Positions 33,440 through 44,229 of a stretch of DNA of 64,000 nucleotides are shown one piece after another. Position numbers and translations under genes: made by a program. The stretch is from Spirometra erinaceieuropaei (Eukaryota; Platyhelminthes; Cestoda; Diphyllobothriidea; Diphyllobothriidae). The stretch is from the NCBI GenBank assembly GCA_902702965.1, contig CACRXP010000008.1:2811319-2875318 (forward strand), read 5' to 3'. The notes under the pieces were generated by a model, which saw only the letters and a list, made by a program, of their open reading frames with translations, did not search any database and was not told the origin of the DNA. Position 1 is the first letter of the stretch. The number at the start of each line of letters is the position of its first letter.

Positions 33440-34180
33440 TTGCTTGTAATTATCTGTAGAAAGGTATGAGAAAACGCAGATAAATACTAGTTGTGCGTGC
33501 ATATAATTGAAGAAAAGCGGATACCTCTAATTCAAACCAATGTCCTTCGGGAAGAACATTCCAGACGAACTGGTCGATAATTCGAATACGCAGACCGATC
33601 ACCCCGAGGGGAAAAGTCAATGGAGAGGCGTCAAGATCATGCTGACAGTGTGATAGAGGACAACGCACGTGACCTCCAGTGATTGGCTGGCTCTTGTTTT
33701 GGGGAGTGTAGGCACTCCCATCACTACCCCCCCAAGTAGATCAGTACCGCTTTTGGTTTGAATTGACCTGCATCGGCCGTGTTTATCGGCGCACGCGGTT
33801 GGTCCGACGTCTTAGTCGTGCTTTATGGCCTGGAGACACGGGGACGGTGACTGATACCGAAGAAGGTACATCCGAAGTGGGCGCAGCAGTGGTTTCGGGA
33901 ACCGACCGGAATGGCGAAGGTATCCAGTAGGATGTCAAGAGAGAGTGACGGCACCGACTCGAGCCCGGTTGTATTACTGCAATGTCGCCGTCGGATCTGG
34001 TTGTGGTGGCGAACCCAGACATCATCACCAAGGTCAACATCAAACAACATACTGCTTCTGTGCGCTACCACGGTTGCCTCATTACAGGAACTCAGGTCGA
34101 TAATCACGAACGCGGACAGGTTTTCCGACGGAAAGATTGCTGCAAGAGACTGGAGAAGTCTGCGCGGGCTGCACACCCCT
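33440..34180 (-). pseudogene. Second gypsy-type element: pol C-terminus, polypurine tract and LTR
   Basis: Minus strand: the frame 33823-34176 contains LFDVDLGDDVWVRHHNQI, the module typical of the integrase C-terminus in a flatworm gypsy group, then SLDILLDTFAIP. A frameshift moves to the frame ending at 33783 (RLRRRTNRVRR). A G tract at about 33726-33734 (read as GGGGGGGG on this strand) and a TG lie downstream and look like a polypurine tract and LTR start. The LTR would cover about 33440-33720. The rest of pol is missing. Confidence 0.6.
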
Positions 34181-34300
34181 CGGGCCTGATCGATCTGCGT
34201 ATTCGAATTATCGACCAGTTCGTCTGGAATGCTCTTCCGGAACCACAGTATGTCGTTATAAATATGCTTTACTTCCAGTTAAGCTTGACTTGCATTTTCC
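34180..34300 (+). repeat. Inverted copy of part of the adjacent LTR
   Basis: The block 'tctgcgtattcgaattatcg' followed by 'accagttcgtctggaatg' is the reverse complement of 33553-33597 inside the minus-strand LTR. This produces the same peptide frame (RIRIIDQFVWN) on opposite strands. It is probably a second, inverted LTR fragment. Confidence 0.6.
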
Positions 34301-34429
34301 TAATACACATTTTCGTGGCCAGTCGCGTTCTCCTTCTCTGCCGCGTTGGTATTGGGGACAAGAGTCGGGTACGCGTACGCTCCCACGTGCTACTAGGCCG
34401 GGTCATGACAGTGTGTAGTCCGTGTGCGT

Positions 34430-34745
34430 GTTTGGTGAACAAGGCCGTGTGTGTGGTGTGCACAGAGGGGCACTCTAGCTCTGTCAACTACTGCACCTAC
34501 TTCCGACATCGGACATCTGGCCGACTCGAACAGTTGGCTGGTGCCTGGGACTGGGAAGAGAGTGAGTGAGGTCGATGTCTCAACACACTTACCTCACCAT
34601 AAACAGTCTGACGCGCTTCAGGCTATCACGGTGAGTTAAAAGCCGTGACTTGAAGGGTTGCCAATCGACAAGATAACTCGGAACTCACAGTCAGCTCAAT
34701 GTGACGGACTGAAGGACTGTGAGTCAGGTTGCAATGGTTCATTCT
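34430..34745 (+). repeat. Repeat B, left-middle part
   Basis: Blocks 'gagagtgagtgaggtcgatg', 'agtctgacgcgcttcaggc', 'tatcacggtgagttaaaagc' and 'gggttgcca' match 62.46-62.58 kb in order. The next MITE begins immediately after. Confidence 0.7.
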
Positions 34746-35425
34746 TACAGTAAGTGGGTTAACTCATGAAATGTCAACCCAAATTCCGAAATGCGTTTTT
34801 GGTTCGAATTTTTTCAATTCCCGAATAATTATGAATTCGCTCTACTGATACACTTGGATTCAGGGTTTCTAAACTACAAGCCGCATATTCTCCGCGTACG
34901 GAAAACCATACATTTGTCTACGCTATTAAGAGGACACCATATGCAGTTCATAAAATTTAGCAATGGATTTGTGCCATATTCTTAACTTTACAAGTCACAT
35001 TGGTAAGTGCAGAGACATGACGCTCAAGGAACGGCCATTTCACAGTATCAAAAATCTCACAATTAAAAACTTTTAAAAACCGAATTATACCCTGCCTTCG
35101 AACATAAAATTGGTAGACGTACTTTTCTACCGAACGAGCAAGTGGATGAATATTTTTATGCATGTTCTCCATGCAATATAAATGAATTTTTAAGGACAGT
35201 GCAAATCAATTAGAAAAATGCGTGCCGCTAAGTAGTCTTTTTTACAGAGTATAGTTTTTGTATGCAGCTGGACGGAAGTTCGTTCGAAAGCCGGCATCCT
35301 GAGGTAACTGAAATATTATAGATTTATGTTACAGGCTGACTAATTTAACAACCCTACCTAATTACTATTTTCGAAACGAATCCGCATTTCGGGATTTCGA
35401 TTGACACCCACACCTGCAGTAGTGT
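34746..35425. mobile_element. MITE family 1 copy with internal deletion
   Basis: Left end TA-CAGTAAGTGGG. At about 34805 the sequence jumps from the left arm directly into the central block ('cccgaataattatgaattc'), removing most of the left arm. The right end is degenerate ('cacacctgcagtag'). Confidence 0.75.
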
Positions 35426-35429
35426 AGCC

Positions 35430-35900
35430 TCCATGGCACTCACACCCAGTGGGATACGAACCGCCTCCCTTCTTCTCTTATTGTGTGAAATCCTGATCCC
35501 TGTGCGTTGTGGATCAGGGGATGTGGTGGTACGCCTAGGGGGGGGGATTTTCTTCTTGCCAGCCACCTGCGCCCTCTTTGGCTTCCAGTTTTCTTGACTC
35601 TTTCTTGACGCCGGGCCCAGGTGGGGAAAGGAGGAGCGAGTGCGGTAGATACCGTCCCGGTCTGATATCGCTATAAACTAATACACGTGCGAGTCACCGT
35701 CCCTGCTCTCACCCTGCTATGGGGCACATGGTAGACGTAGTCGAAATCGGCGGTCCAATTGTCACTAATGCTTTCAACAACGGTGTCATTGAGGCCACAT
35801 TAAGAGGGAGCCATTGCGGCCTGACATCAGCTGGTGATCTCCCATGTCACGATCGCAACACGTCATGTCAGCTTGGGGTGTGGCAGAATTATTGAAGTGA
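35430..35900. repeat. Repeat B core (plus) followed by an inverted middle part
   Basis: Plus: 'tgatccctgtgcgttgtgg', 'gccagccacctgcgccctc', 'gggcccaggtggggaaagg', 'catggtagacgtagtcgaa'. At 35785-35870 the block 'gaggccacattaagaggga' is the reverse complement of the middle part seen at 47.3 and 62.6 kb, so the copy is rearranged. Confidence 0.65.
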
Positions 35901-36054
35901 GGACTGAGCTGGGGATGTAGTAAGAATGTATTCCCCAGTGTCGGCCCCACTCTCTCATTCCCCACCCACGCGCCAGCCGATTGTGTGAGCCTGTCTACCA
36001 AGGGACGATGTAATTGGCTGACGAGGTATGAAGGCCTACGTCTAGGTATGCTAA

Positions 36055-36215
36055 CACACTCCTACCATTGCCGATAGAAGCAAACAGGCGAGTTTCAGGA
36101 AGCAGTTCAGAAAAAGCAGTCACTGGAACAAGAAGTTTATTGGCCTGAACTTTCGAATTCTTATTCAAACCCACCATCAGAGACGGCTGCAACGGTCGCA
36201 GCCTCAGCGTCGCTG
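36055..36215 (-). other. PLE family C 3' region, minus copy
   Basis: Minus strand: 'ttcttgttccagtgactgc' and, at 36151-36180, CTGATGG, a wobble-rich hairpin, then CGAAAG. This parallels the plus copy at 28.09 kb. No protein tail accompanies it. Confidence 0.5.
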
Positions 36216-36480
36216 AGACGAGGCTCCGTCTGCAATCCCACAGGAGGCCACAAGATCGGCCCTTTCTGCTCCTTCGCATCTATGCTCCACCCCTCACCGC
36301 TGGCCCTCTCTGTTCTCTACCTTGCGTCCTTGATCTAAGGAGCATCGCATCGCCACCTCCAAGATGAAACTTCGTCCGCAATCCCACAGGAGGCTACAAA
36401 GTAAGTGACCCACCCCCCGTGTAAGGCTTTTACTTGTTCTTGCTTGGTTACCCTGGTTCGTTTGAGTTTGTCCTTGTTGT
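36215..36480 (+). pseudogene. Two short fragments of the RTE-like LINE
   Basis: 'ccaagatgaaacttcgtccg', 'caatcccacaggaggc' (36355 onward) and a shorter repeat at about 36225 correspond to the SKMRIRLQPRRR segment of the LINE at 37.67 kb. They are scraps placed just upstream of the longer copy. Confidence 0.55.
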
Positions 36481-36599
36481 GAGCTAAACACCGTTCTGTT
36501 GAATTAATCTGCTCAGCGTTTATATTTAAGCAACCAGTTAACTTAGAGAGGGCTGGGAAACTCTCCTTCTTTACTCTCTAGTTCCTGCCCTACCCAGCT

Positions 36600-38532
36600 C
36601 TTCACCTCGCTCAAAAAGTCCTGCGGCGAGAGCGACAGCGACCACGTAGGCGGTCTAGGCTAAATCGGGTCGCCCTCCCATTAAACAAAGTCGTGGCCTA
36701 TTGTGGAGTCCGGCAGTTGTCTGGGACGACTGAGCTATCCTATTTAGGGAGAGCACTGCTCACCCACGCGAGGGGGACGGGACTAGAAAAAATGCCCGAA
36801 TAATTTCTGGTAACCACACTGTACGTAGGCTGACCGCGACTCATAGACGCAAAACTCACAGTCCAAGCAATAAAATCCGAAACAACACTCTCTGCTCCCC
36901 CTCCTCTCCCCCGTCCCCTCGCCAGACTGACAGGGTGAGTCCACTTACTCTGGCAGCCTGGAATGTTCATTCCCTTTTAGACAATTCCAGGAGCAACCGA
37001 CCGGGTCGGAAGACAGCGCTAGCGGCTCCAGAACTGGCGCTCTACAAGGAGGACATCGCCGCACTCAACGAGACCCGCTTCTCCGAACAAGTCCTCCTAG
37101 AGGAGGTGCGTGCTGGCTACACCTTTGTCTGGAACGGTCGCTCCAAGGCAGAGAGACGGGACGCAGGCGTCGCTTTTGCCATTTGAAACGACATCGTGGG
37201 ACGACTGCTCTGTCTGCCGCAGGCCTAATGAGCGTCCGCCTGCTTCTCCAGGTAGGCAAATCCGCCACCTTCGTCAGTGTTTACAATCCCCCGATGACCA
37301 GCCCTAATGCTGCAAGGGACAAACTCTACGAGGACATGCACGCCTTCCTGGCGACTGTGTCGAAGGCGGAGAAGTTAATTGTCCTTGGTGATTTTAAGAC
37401 CCGCGTCTGCACAGACCATGTTGCCATGGTCTCAACGGCTACAATGACAATGGCATACTAATCCTACCTACCTGTGCAGAACACCCGTTCCTCTTGAAAA
37501 ACACATTCTTTTGCCTTTCAACGCGAGAGGAGGCCACCTGGATGCATCGTCGGTCGCATCAGTGGCACCTACTCGACTATGTCCTAGTGCAGAGGCAAAA
37601 CCAACAGGACGTGCCGGTGACAAAGGCTGTGCCGAGTGCCCACGGGTGCACTGACCATTGCCTCGTCGTCTCCAAGATGAGGATTCGCCTACAACCTCGC
37701 AGGAGACTTAAAGGTAAGCAGCCCCCGGCTAAGTTGAGTATTGCTTTGTTTGCGTTGCCTGCTCACCATCTCCATTTCTTCAAAGAAGTAGATCAAGGGT
37801 TAGTCTACATTCCGGTCGATGCCGCCGCCGAGGAGAACGCCTTCGATGATGTTAACTGCGGGACACAAACCAGTCGACGGCCCTGGCCGTCCTCCGTCGC
37901 GCACGTTGCCGATCTCAGGACTGGTTCGGCGACAAAGCCACTGTCATCAGCAACTTACAGACTGCATAAAGTCCACATCACCTACCCCACCGACGACAAC
38001 AAAGCAGGGTTCTGCCGTAGTCATCGCCTTGTGCAACAGCGGCTGCGCAAGATGCAAGACACCAGGGAGGTTCGCATGGCCGAGGAGATCCAAGGGTACG
38101 CTAACAGCAACAAATAGAAGAACGTCTTCGCGGCGATCAAGGCTGTCTATGATACGCCAACCAAAGCAAATGCCCCCCTCCTCAGCGCCGGCGGCTGTAC
38201 TCTTATCGCTGAAAAGACAATTCCTGCAGCGATGGAATGAACACTTCAGAAGCGTCCTCAACCGTCCCTCAACCATCTCCGACGCCGTCATCGCCCGTCT
38301 GCCTCAAGTGGAGATCAGCACTGACCTCGACCCGCCGCTCTCCCTCCTCGAAACCATCAAGGCCGTGCAACAGATTTCCAGTGGAAAACCCCCTGGATCG
38401 GACCCGATCCCTGCCTAAATCTACGAGCACGGTGGCTTCCAGCTCACGGATCGCCTGACTGCGCTCTTCCAGGGCATTTGGCGCCAAGGAAAAGTTCCTC
38501 AGGACTTTGAGGACACCACAATCGTCCAACTA
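36600..38532 (+). pseudogene. RTE-like LINE: 5' region, endonuclease and N-terminal RT part
   Basis: After a GC-rich leader, frame 36935-37186 has [24 protein letters not shown] and [10 protein letters not shown] (APE-type endonuclease), stopped by TGA after VAFAI. Later pieces are [13 protein letters not shown] (37380, GDFN changed to GDFK), LDYVLVQRQNQQDV and GCTDHCLVVSKMRIRL (37570-37690). These are followed by LVQQRLRKMQ and EEIQGYANSNK, then SGKPPGSDPIPA with a stop, and RLTALFQGIWRQGKVPQDF just before 38530. At least three frameshifts and several stops are visible. The style is that of RTE-type endonuclease-reverse transcriptases of flatworms. It is interrupted at 38533 by a MITE. Confidence 0.85.
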
Positions 38533-39515
38533 TACAGTAGGTGGGCTAACTCATGAAATGCCAACTGAAATTCCGAAATGAGTTCTCGGTTCGGAAAGAT
38601 TAATTAGGAGGGTTTGTAAAAATAATCAGTATGCGTATACTTCTATAATAATTCAATTACTTCGGGATGCTGGCTTTCGAGAGACCTTCCTTGTGGTTAC
38701 ATGCAAGAATGATGCTCTGTAAAAAATGACTGCCTAAGTTGCATGCATTTTTCTTTTTGATGTTCGATGCCTTTAAGAATTCAATTATATTTCGTGGAAA
38801 ACATGCATAAAAATATTCATTCTTCCGTTCATTCGGTAGAAAATTGCGTCTTCTTTCAATTTTATACTCGAAGGAGTTGCGTAATTCGGTTTTAAAAAGT
38901 TTCTAATAGTGAGACTCAGTATCACGAAATGGCCGTTCATAAAACGTCATGTCTCTGCATTTACTAATGTGGCTTGTAACGTTAACAATATGGATAAAAT
39001 CCAATGCTAAATTTTATGAACGCCATATGGTCTCCTCTTAATACCGTGTGGTTTTCCGCACGCGGAAAATACATGGCTCGTAGTTTCGAAACCCTGAATG
39101 CAAGTGTGACGGCAGAGCGAGTTCAAAATTATTCGGGAATTGGAAAAGCTTTAAAAAATCAAATAATACCCTTCCTTTGAGTATAAAACTGAAAAAAGAC
39201 GTAATTTCCTACCGAATGAGCGGAAGAATGAATATTTTTATGTATGTTTTCCATGAAATATAATTAAATTTTTAGGACATCGAAAATCAATGGGGAAAAT
39301 GCATGCTACTTATTTAGTCATTTTTTACAGAGCATAATTTTTGCATGCAGCCACAAGAAAAATCTCTCGAAAACCGGCCTCCTGAGGTAACTGAACTATT
39401 ATTGAATTATACTGCAGACTGATTACTTTTATAAACCTACTTAATTAATCTTTTCGAAACGAAAATCCATCTCGGAATTTCTGTTGAGATTTCATGAGTT
39501 AGTCATGAGTTAGCA
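38533..39515. mobile_element. MITE family 1 copy inside the LINE
   Basis: Left end TA-CAGTAGGTGGGCTAACTC. Arms and centre are typical, but the right end stops at 'catgagttag', which is repeated ('tcatgagttag' twice) before LINE sequence resumes; the last 10 bases of the MITE are missing. The LINE segment encoding the RT catalytic core is absent on resuming, so insertion was accompanied or followed by a deletion. Confidence 0.85.
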
Positions 39516-41460
39516 CCCTCTCCCGCAACACCAAGATCGACGATGAAGTGGCCTGCCGGATTTCTAAAGGCAGCCAAGCTCAAGGTCGTCTGCAAAACAC
39601 AGTCTAGAATAGACACGATCTCCACCACAGCACCAAACTGAAAATGCACAAAGCGGTCATCCTGCCGACGTCGCTGCATGGAGCAGAGACCTAGACGGCG
39701 TACAAGAAGCAGACACCAAGGCTCAACCACTTCCATCTCAGCTGTCTTGGACGGATACTGAAGCGGAGGTAGCAGGACCGGATCGCTGACACGGACGTAC
39801 TGGGATGGGCAGGAATCCTCGGTATCTGCGCTACGCTGAGACAATTGCAACTGGGCTGGAGCTGCCACCTCGTGCAGATAGACGACGAGCGGCTACCCAA
39901 AGGACTCTCGCAAAGAGATTTCGCCTCGGGTTCTCGTCAACAAGGAGGCCAAGTCCGGAGCTACAAGGACCCTCTGAAAATCTCCCTGAAGCGCCTTCAG
40001 ATCAATCCGGTCAACTGGGGAGATATCATCCGTGACCGACCGACCTGAGGGAGGATGGTGAAGATTGGCGCAGCAATCTAGGAAGCCAATTGCGTCACCA
40101 ACGCCAAGGCCAAACGCGAAGTTCGAAAATCTCAACTGTCCCCGCCTCGCCAGGCCAATGTTCAATCGCCCCCAACCTGTTAGCGGACGTTCCGGACACC
40201 AATCGGCCTCATTGTACATCTTCGTACTAACTGCCGCACCCGGACGACACCACCCCATGCCCCCGTCAACCTCCGCCTCGCCCCCAACGCGGGCAGTCAA
40301 CACTGACCGCACCCATGAACTCTCATTGCCATCTTCCTCCATCGCCTCAACATCTACTGCGACAGCTCCTGTACCCACCACACACCGACGCTACAAGGAC
40401 ACATTGAAGAATTCTCTTAAAGAATTGCATATAAATCCAGAGACCTGGGAGGTCCTCGCCCAGAACAAACCGGCCCGGAGAAGAGAAGTGAAGACTAGCC
40501 TTGTCATCCATGCAACAAATCGGATCGTCGCCGCCGAAACCAAACGAGAGGCTCTCAGAACGCAAGTGCCTCGCCTCCTCAATGTCAACCACTCGCCGCT
40601 TCCAACATGCCCGCGCTGCCACCGCATAATCCACTCGCGAATCGGTCTGCCAGGCCACCTTCCAACACAATACACCATCAATTCGACAACGTCTGCTTCG
40701 TTCCTACCGCAAACCCGCGCCGAACGGAGCCTCCGTCACCTCTAATCGCAATGTCGCCGTCCCGCCGCCGCCGCCGCAGCCGCCGCCGTCGCCGCCGCCG
40801 CCACCATCCGCCCTGCCTCAACCCCTGTATCGGCCACAGCGACCAGCATCACCACCCCCCGACTTCCCACACGTCCCCACCGATGGGGCGACGTCTGACG
40901 TCCTACCACCTCCTACGATCACCACTAACACTCCACCTCCAGCGACGTGGACTCGGTTCATACCTGTCCTCTTTGCGATCGCACATTCCCCTCACAAATC
41001 GGCCTGGTCGGTCGCTTGCGAACCCATCGCATAGAGACTGGTAAACCAGTTCCTGGATCGGCAACCTACACTCACCGCATCCGTCTCCACTGTCCTCACA
41101 GCCCGCACACATTCACTCACCGCATGGAACTCATAGGTCAAATGCGTATCCATTAAAGCGGAATTAACCGCAGAATCAATACACATAGAGCATCTTGCAC
41201 ATCCACCATGCCTAGCCCAACCAAAAACCCGCCGCCCAGAGAGCCCTCCAAGAGTAGCACCAACACCACCAGCATAATCGAAACCGACTCCGACCCTACC
41301 CTCGCAAATTCAGTCACCTCGTTGGTCTACTAGTCCATATGCGCATTCGTAAAAACCTGCAGTATGCAACCGCCGGCCATACCACACCCTCACACATCTC
41401 CCCCAGCAGTACCTACACCACAAATCAACATCACCCATCGCCTCGCAACGCAGTCAGTCA
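39516..41460 (+). pseudogene. RTE-like LINE: C-terminal RT, tail and C2H2 fingers
   Basis: Resumes with LSRNTKIDDEVACRISKGSQ (39513 onward), then KLKMHKAVILPTSLHGAET, LNHFHLSCLGRILK, LGWSCHLVQIDDERLPKG and LKISLKRLQINPVNW. The KRLQINP segment and the following finger-like part occur twice: about 39950-40260, and again in frame 40065-40745 (LKELHINPETWEVL, CPRCHRIIHSRIGLPGHL). A third part, 40947-41156, has two C2H2-type units (CPLCDRTFPSQIGLVGRLRT, CPHSPHTFTHRMELIGQMRI). Many stops and frameshifts. The zinc-finger tail probably binds nucleic acid in the intact family. Confidence 0.8.
40761..40803 (+). repeat. (CCG)n microsatellite
   Basis: A triplet tract of CCG/GCC lies between the two finger-bearing parts of the LINE tail. 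It encodes poly-Arg or poly-Pro depending on frame. Confidence 0.9.
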
Positions 41461-42089
41461 ATTGACACCGGTCACTTAAATGGGAACTATGCTTCTTGGT
41501 GCCTTCTCCATGTGGCTTCTCTACTGCATGTGTGATCCGAGTCCGAGACTATCACGGTGTGCCATGCACCGTTGTAACGCCCCTTGACCTGAACAGGGTT
41601 GTTAGAGTGCTGTAACACTTTTGGGGCGGATCTGGGATGGCGTGCTGATGAAGACAGCCGGTGTCACTTTCTCTCGCTACCGCCGACACTCCCTCCCACG
41701 ACGCACCGCCGTTCTCGTCTATCTCCCTCCCTCTCTCTCTCTCTCACTAAATGTTGGCTCCCCCCTCGGCCCCTCCATGCAGTTGCCCACAGCGCTGCAT
41801 CCCCGCCGGCTGTTTAGCTAGTATGTCAGGGTCGCCTATCCATCCAGACAGGTTATCTCATTGCAGTTTCTCATTTTGTATGTACACTAACAATTATTAT
41901 GCACATCTCCCGTGTCCATCTCGTTATATTATACTATATCCCTTACTCGACGTACCTTCTTCTCCTGCGTGTGAGTGAGTATCAAGAGATGCTAACAGTT
42001 CTGTCCAGATCTATTTCCGCCCGGATCTCATCACAGCGTTTCCCTACTTCGGTGTGTGCTACCCTTGACGTCCTCGGCTGCTACACGTG
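41461..42089. other. Probable LINE 3' untranslated tail and unassigned sequence
   Basis: No motif. A short (CT)n tract lies at about 41730-41747. The first 150 bases probably still belong to the LINE 3' tail. Confidence 0.3.
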
Positions 42090-42790
42090 AATTGGAAGGC
42101 TGCCGGCTGACGCCTCAACTCAGTCCATGCAGTCAGCCCAATTATGTGTGTTTGCATGGAGCGGCGGACTAGTGGGTAGAGAGTTGGGCTGCCAGGGCTC
42201 CTTCCCGAGGTGATCTCTGGCACTCTCGCGCATGCGAAGATTGCGTGTGTCCTTTATGAGTGGTGCCCTTGAAGGGTGATGGTTCAGGCTGCGTGTCGCC
42301 CTTCTCGGCCTTAAGGATTGCATGTGTCTGCCATGCCATGATTCAGCAAACTGCGGCTCTCGCAGCCAGGTGTGCGTTGGAAGTCCTCTGGCACCTGGAT
42401 TCCTGCCGGGGGGGGATGCGCTTGTACTCCTGCTGGGTATACAAGCATTGTGCTTGGTTGTCCAGTCATCCAACTTTTTCTGATCCGTTTATTTATTGTT
42501 GTGGTTGTTGGTTAAAACCCTGGTCAAGTGTTTGTTGTGGACAACGGGAGGCGTGGGGGTACGACCAGGTGCTGGTTCGGCCGTGCCTACCACCTATGCC
42601 CTCCCTCACTTCCGGTCTTCTGGACTCTGTCTTGGCACCGGGTCCCGGTGAGGGAGGGCGAGGGAGTGCAGTAGATGCCGCGCAAGTCACCGTTTCTACT
42701 CTTACCTTGCTGTGGAGCATATGGTGGACATCGTCGGCATCGGCGGTCAAACCACTAAAGGTGGTTTTGTGCAAAAGTACTGGAGAATTG
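42090..42790 (+). repeat. Repeat B copy
   Basis: Head block 'aactcagtccatgcagtc' and 'catggagcggcggac' (compare 62.17-62.23 kb). Core block 'ccggtcttctggactctgt', 'ccgggtcccggtgaggga', 'catatggtggacatcgtcgg'. The middle part is replaced by other sequence. Confidence 0.7.
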
Positions 42791-43600
42791 GGCATCTTCA
42801 TGTCCGACTGAACATCAATTCAAATCACAAAGGACCTCTTTCTTCCGCTTCGCACATAGCAACGCCTCTAACAAATTTTCAAAGACCTCGACCCACCATT
42901 TTGGAATGGGGTCCAAAGAAGGTGATTCTATCCTGCCTGATCAAAAGCCAGCGGAATGTGATTTCAATGAGGAAACTTATTTTTGCCCTAAAACATTATA
43001 ACAGTTTAGATTGGTTGCCCGTTCAGTCGATAGCTTTCAGTTGAGAATTGGTGCATAGGTACTTTGTAGTAGATCGCAGTTTAAGCTGCAGATTTTTAAA
43101 ATAATGATAACAAGACCGACTATGGCAGAAACGATACATACATAAGCAGATTGTCCGGGAAAGGCGATCCCACTCTTCCCTACTGAGTCGGTCAACATTT
43201 TACTGGTAGCCAGTGTATGCAAACGCAACCCTAAAGTAGTCAGAAAATCAGCATAATCAGGTTAAATGAATGAGCTCAACTGTGGCATTTCAGTTTAAAG
43301 AAGACAGCTGGTAACTCAGTTAGCAAGATTTGAATCAGCCAAGTAGTTTTTATTTAGACTATTTGAAAAAAATAGACCGGTGTTGATACAGGTTGGAAAG
43401 AGCATCTAATTGCCAAAAAAGAATTGTTTTGCAGAATGAACTTTCGAAATGGTTCTCCGATTCATCATCAAAGCTTCGTCTTATGCCACAGTTAATCAGG
43501 TCAACAAAAGGGCTTTGTCTCGGCCAGTCGGGGTCAATGTGGAATTTGTCTGCGATAGTTATGTGGTTGAACTTTACAACTTTCGATGACATAAGATGCT
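42791..43600. other. No recognisable feature
   Basis: Short frames on both strands (43359-43602) are mutual antisense and carry no motif. Confidence 0.3.
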
Positions 43601-44226
43601 AAGTATTTTTGGTGAGGTTTGGTCCTGTAGGCCCGCTCGATTGATACGATACGGATAGTTTCCTAAAACAGTTTTATTTAACATAACAACCTTAATCACT
43701 CGCTGGATTAGGTAACGGAAGAGAGAGCGAGCAGAGCTCAAAACACACGCAAGGAAGCGCGTGTAAACCGAGGACTGGTGTAACCGAAGGTGTCGTGTAC
43801 ATGCTCTCCCCGCGATAGAGCCACTCGCTGGATTAGGAGGATACGGAGAATGCAATCACAACTGAAAGGCCGCGGAAAGAGCCGCGTGTCAATTCGTAGT
43901 ACATGGCCACTACAGTGGAACCGACGGATTTCCAATCATCCGAAGAATGCCATTAGCAAACCTACTTAGCCATTCGCTGGATTAAGATAATAAAGGGGGC
44001 GCAAGCTGGGCTCGAAGCACGTGCAAGGAAACGTGTTTGAACTGGTACTGATGTAGCCCAGGTTAGCGTATAAGCACTCCCGTCCCCGAGGCACAGACAC
44101 TCGCCGAGTTAAAGTAGTAAGGAGGGCACTAACACATGATCTGTGTAAAGTCAGCAGCGGTTTTAGGAAGCTAACCGTATGGTATCAATCAAGTGGGGCT
44201 GCAGGACCAAACCTCGCCGTATTTTA
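43601..44226. mobile_element. Fold-back element: inverted ends enclosing a tandem array
   Basis: Left end 43601-43669 and right end 44159-44226 are reverse complements of each other over about 65 bases (shared 'gaggtttggtcctg', 'gattgatac', 'tcctaaaac'). Between them are four units beginning 'ca(c/t)tcgc(t/c)g' at 43698, 43822, 43971 and 44098 (spacing 124, 149, 127). Units 1 and 3 are the most alike. The design resembles fold-back (FB) elements. No coding frame. Confidence 0.75.
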
Positions 44227-44229
44227 AAG

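Noticed and set aside
33982..34569. 195-codon plus-strand frame as a gene
   Set aside because: Its first part is antisense to a gypsy pol C-terminus and the middle is an inverted LTR block; the remainder has no motif.
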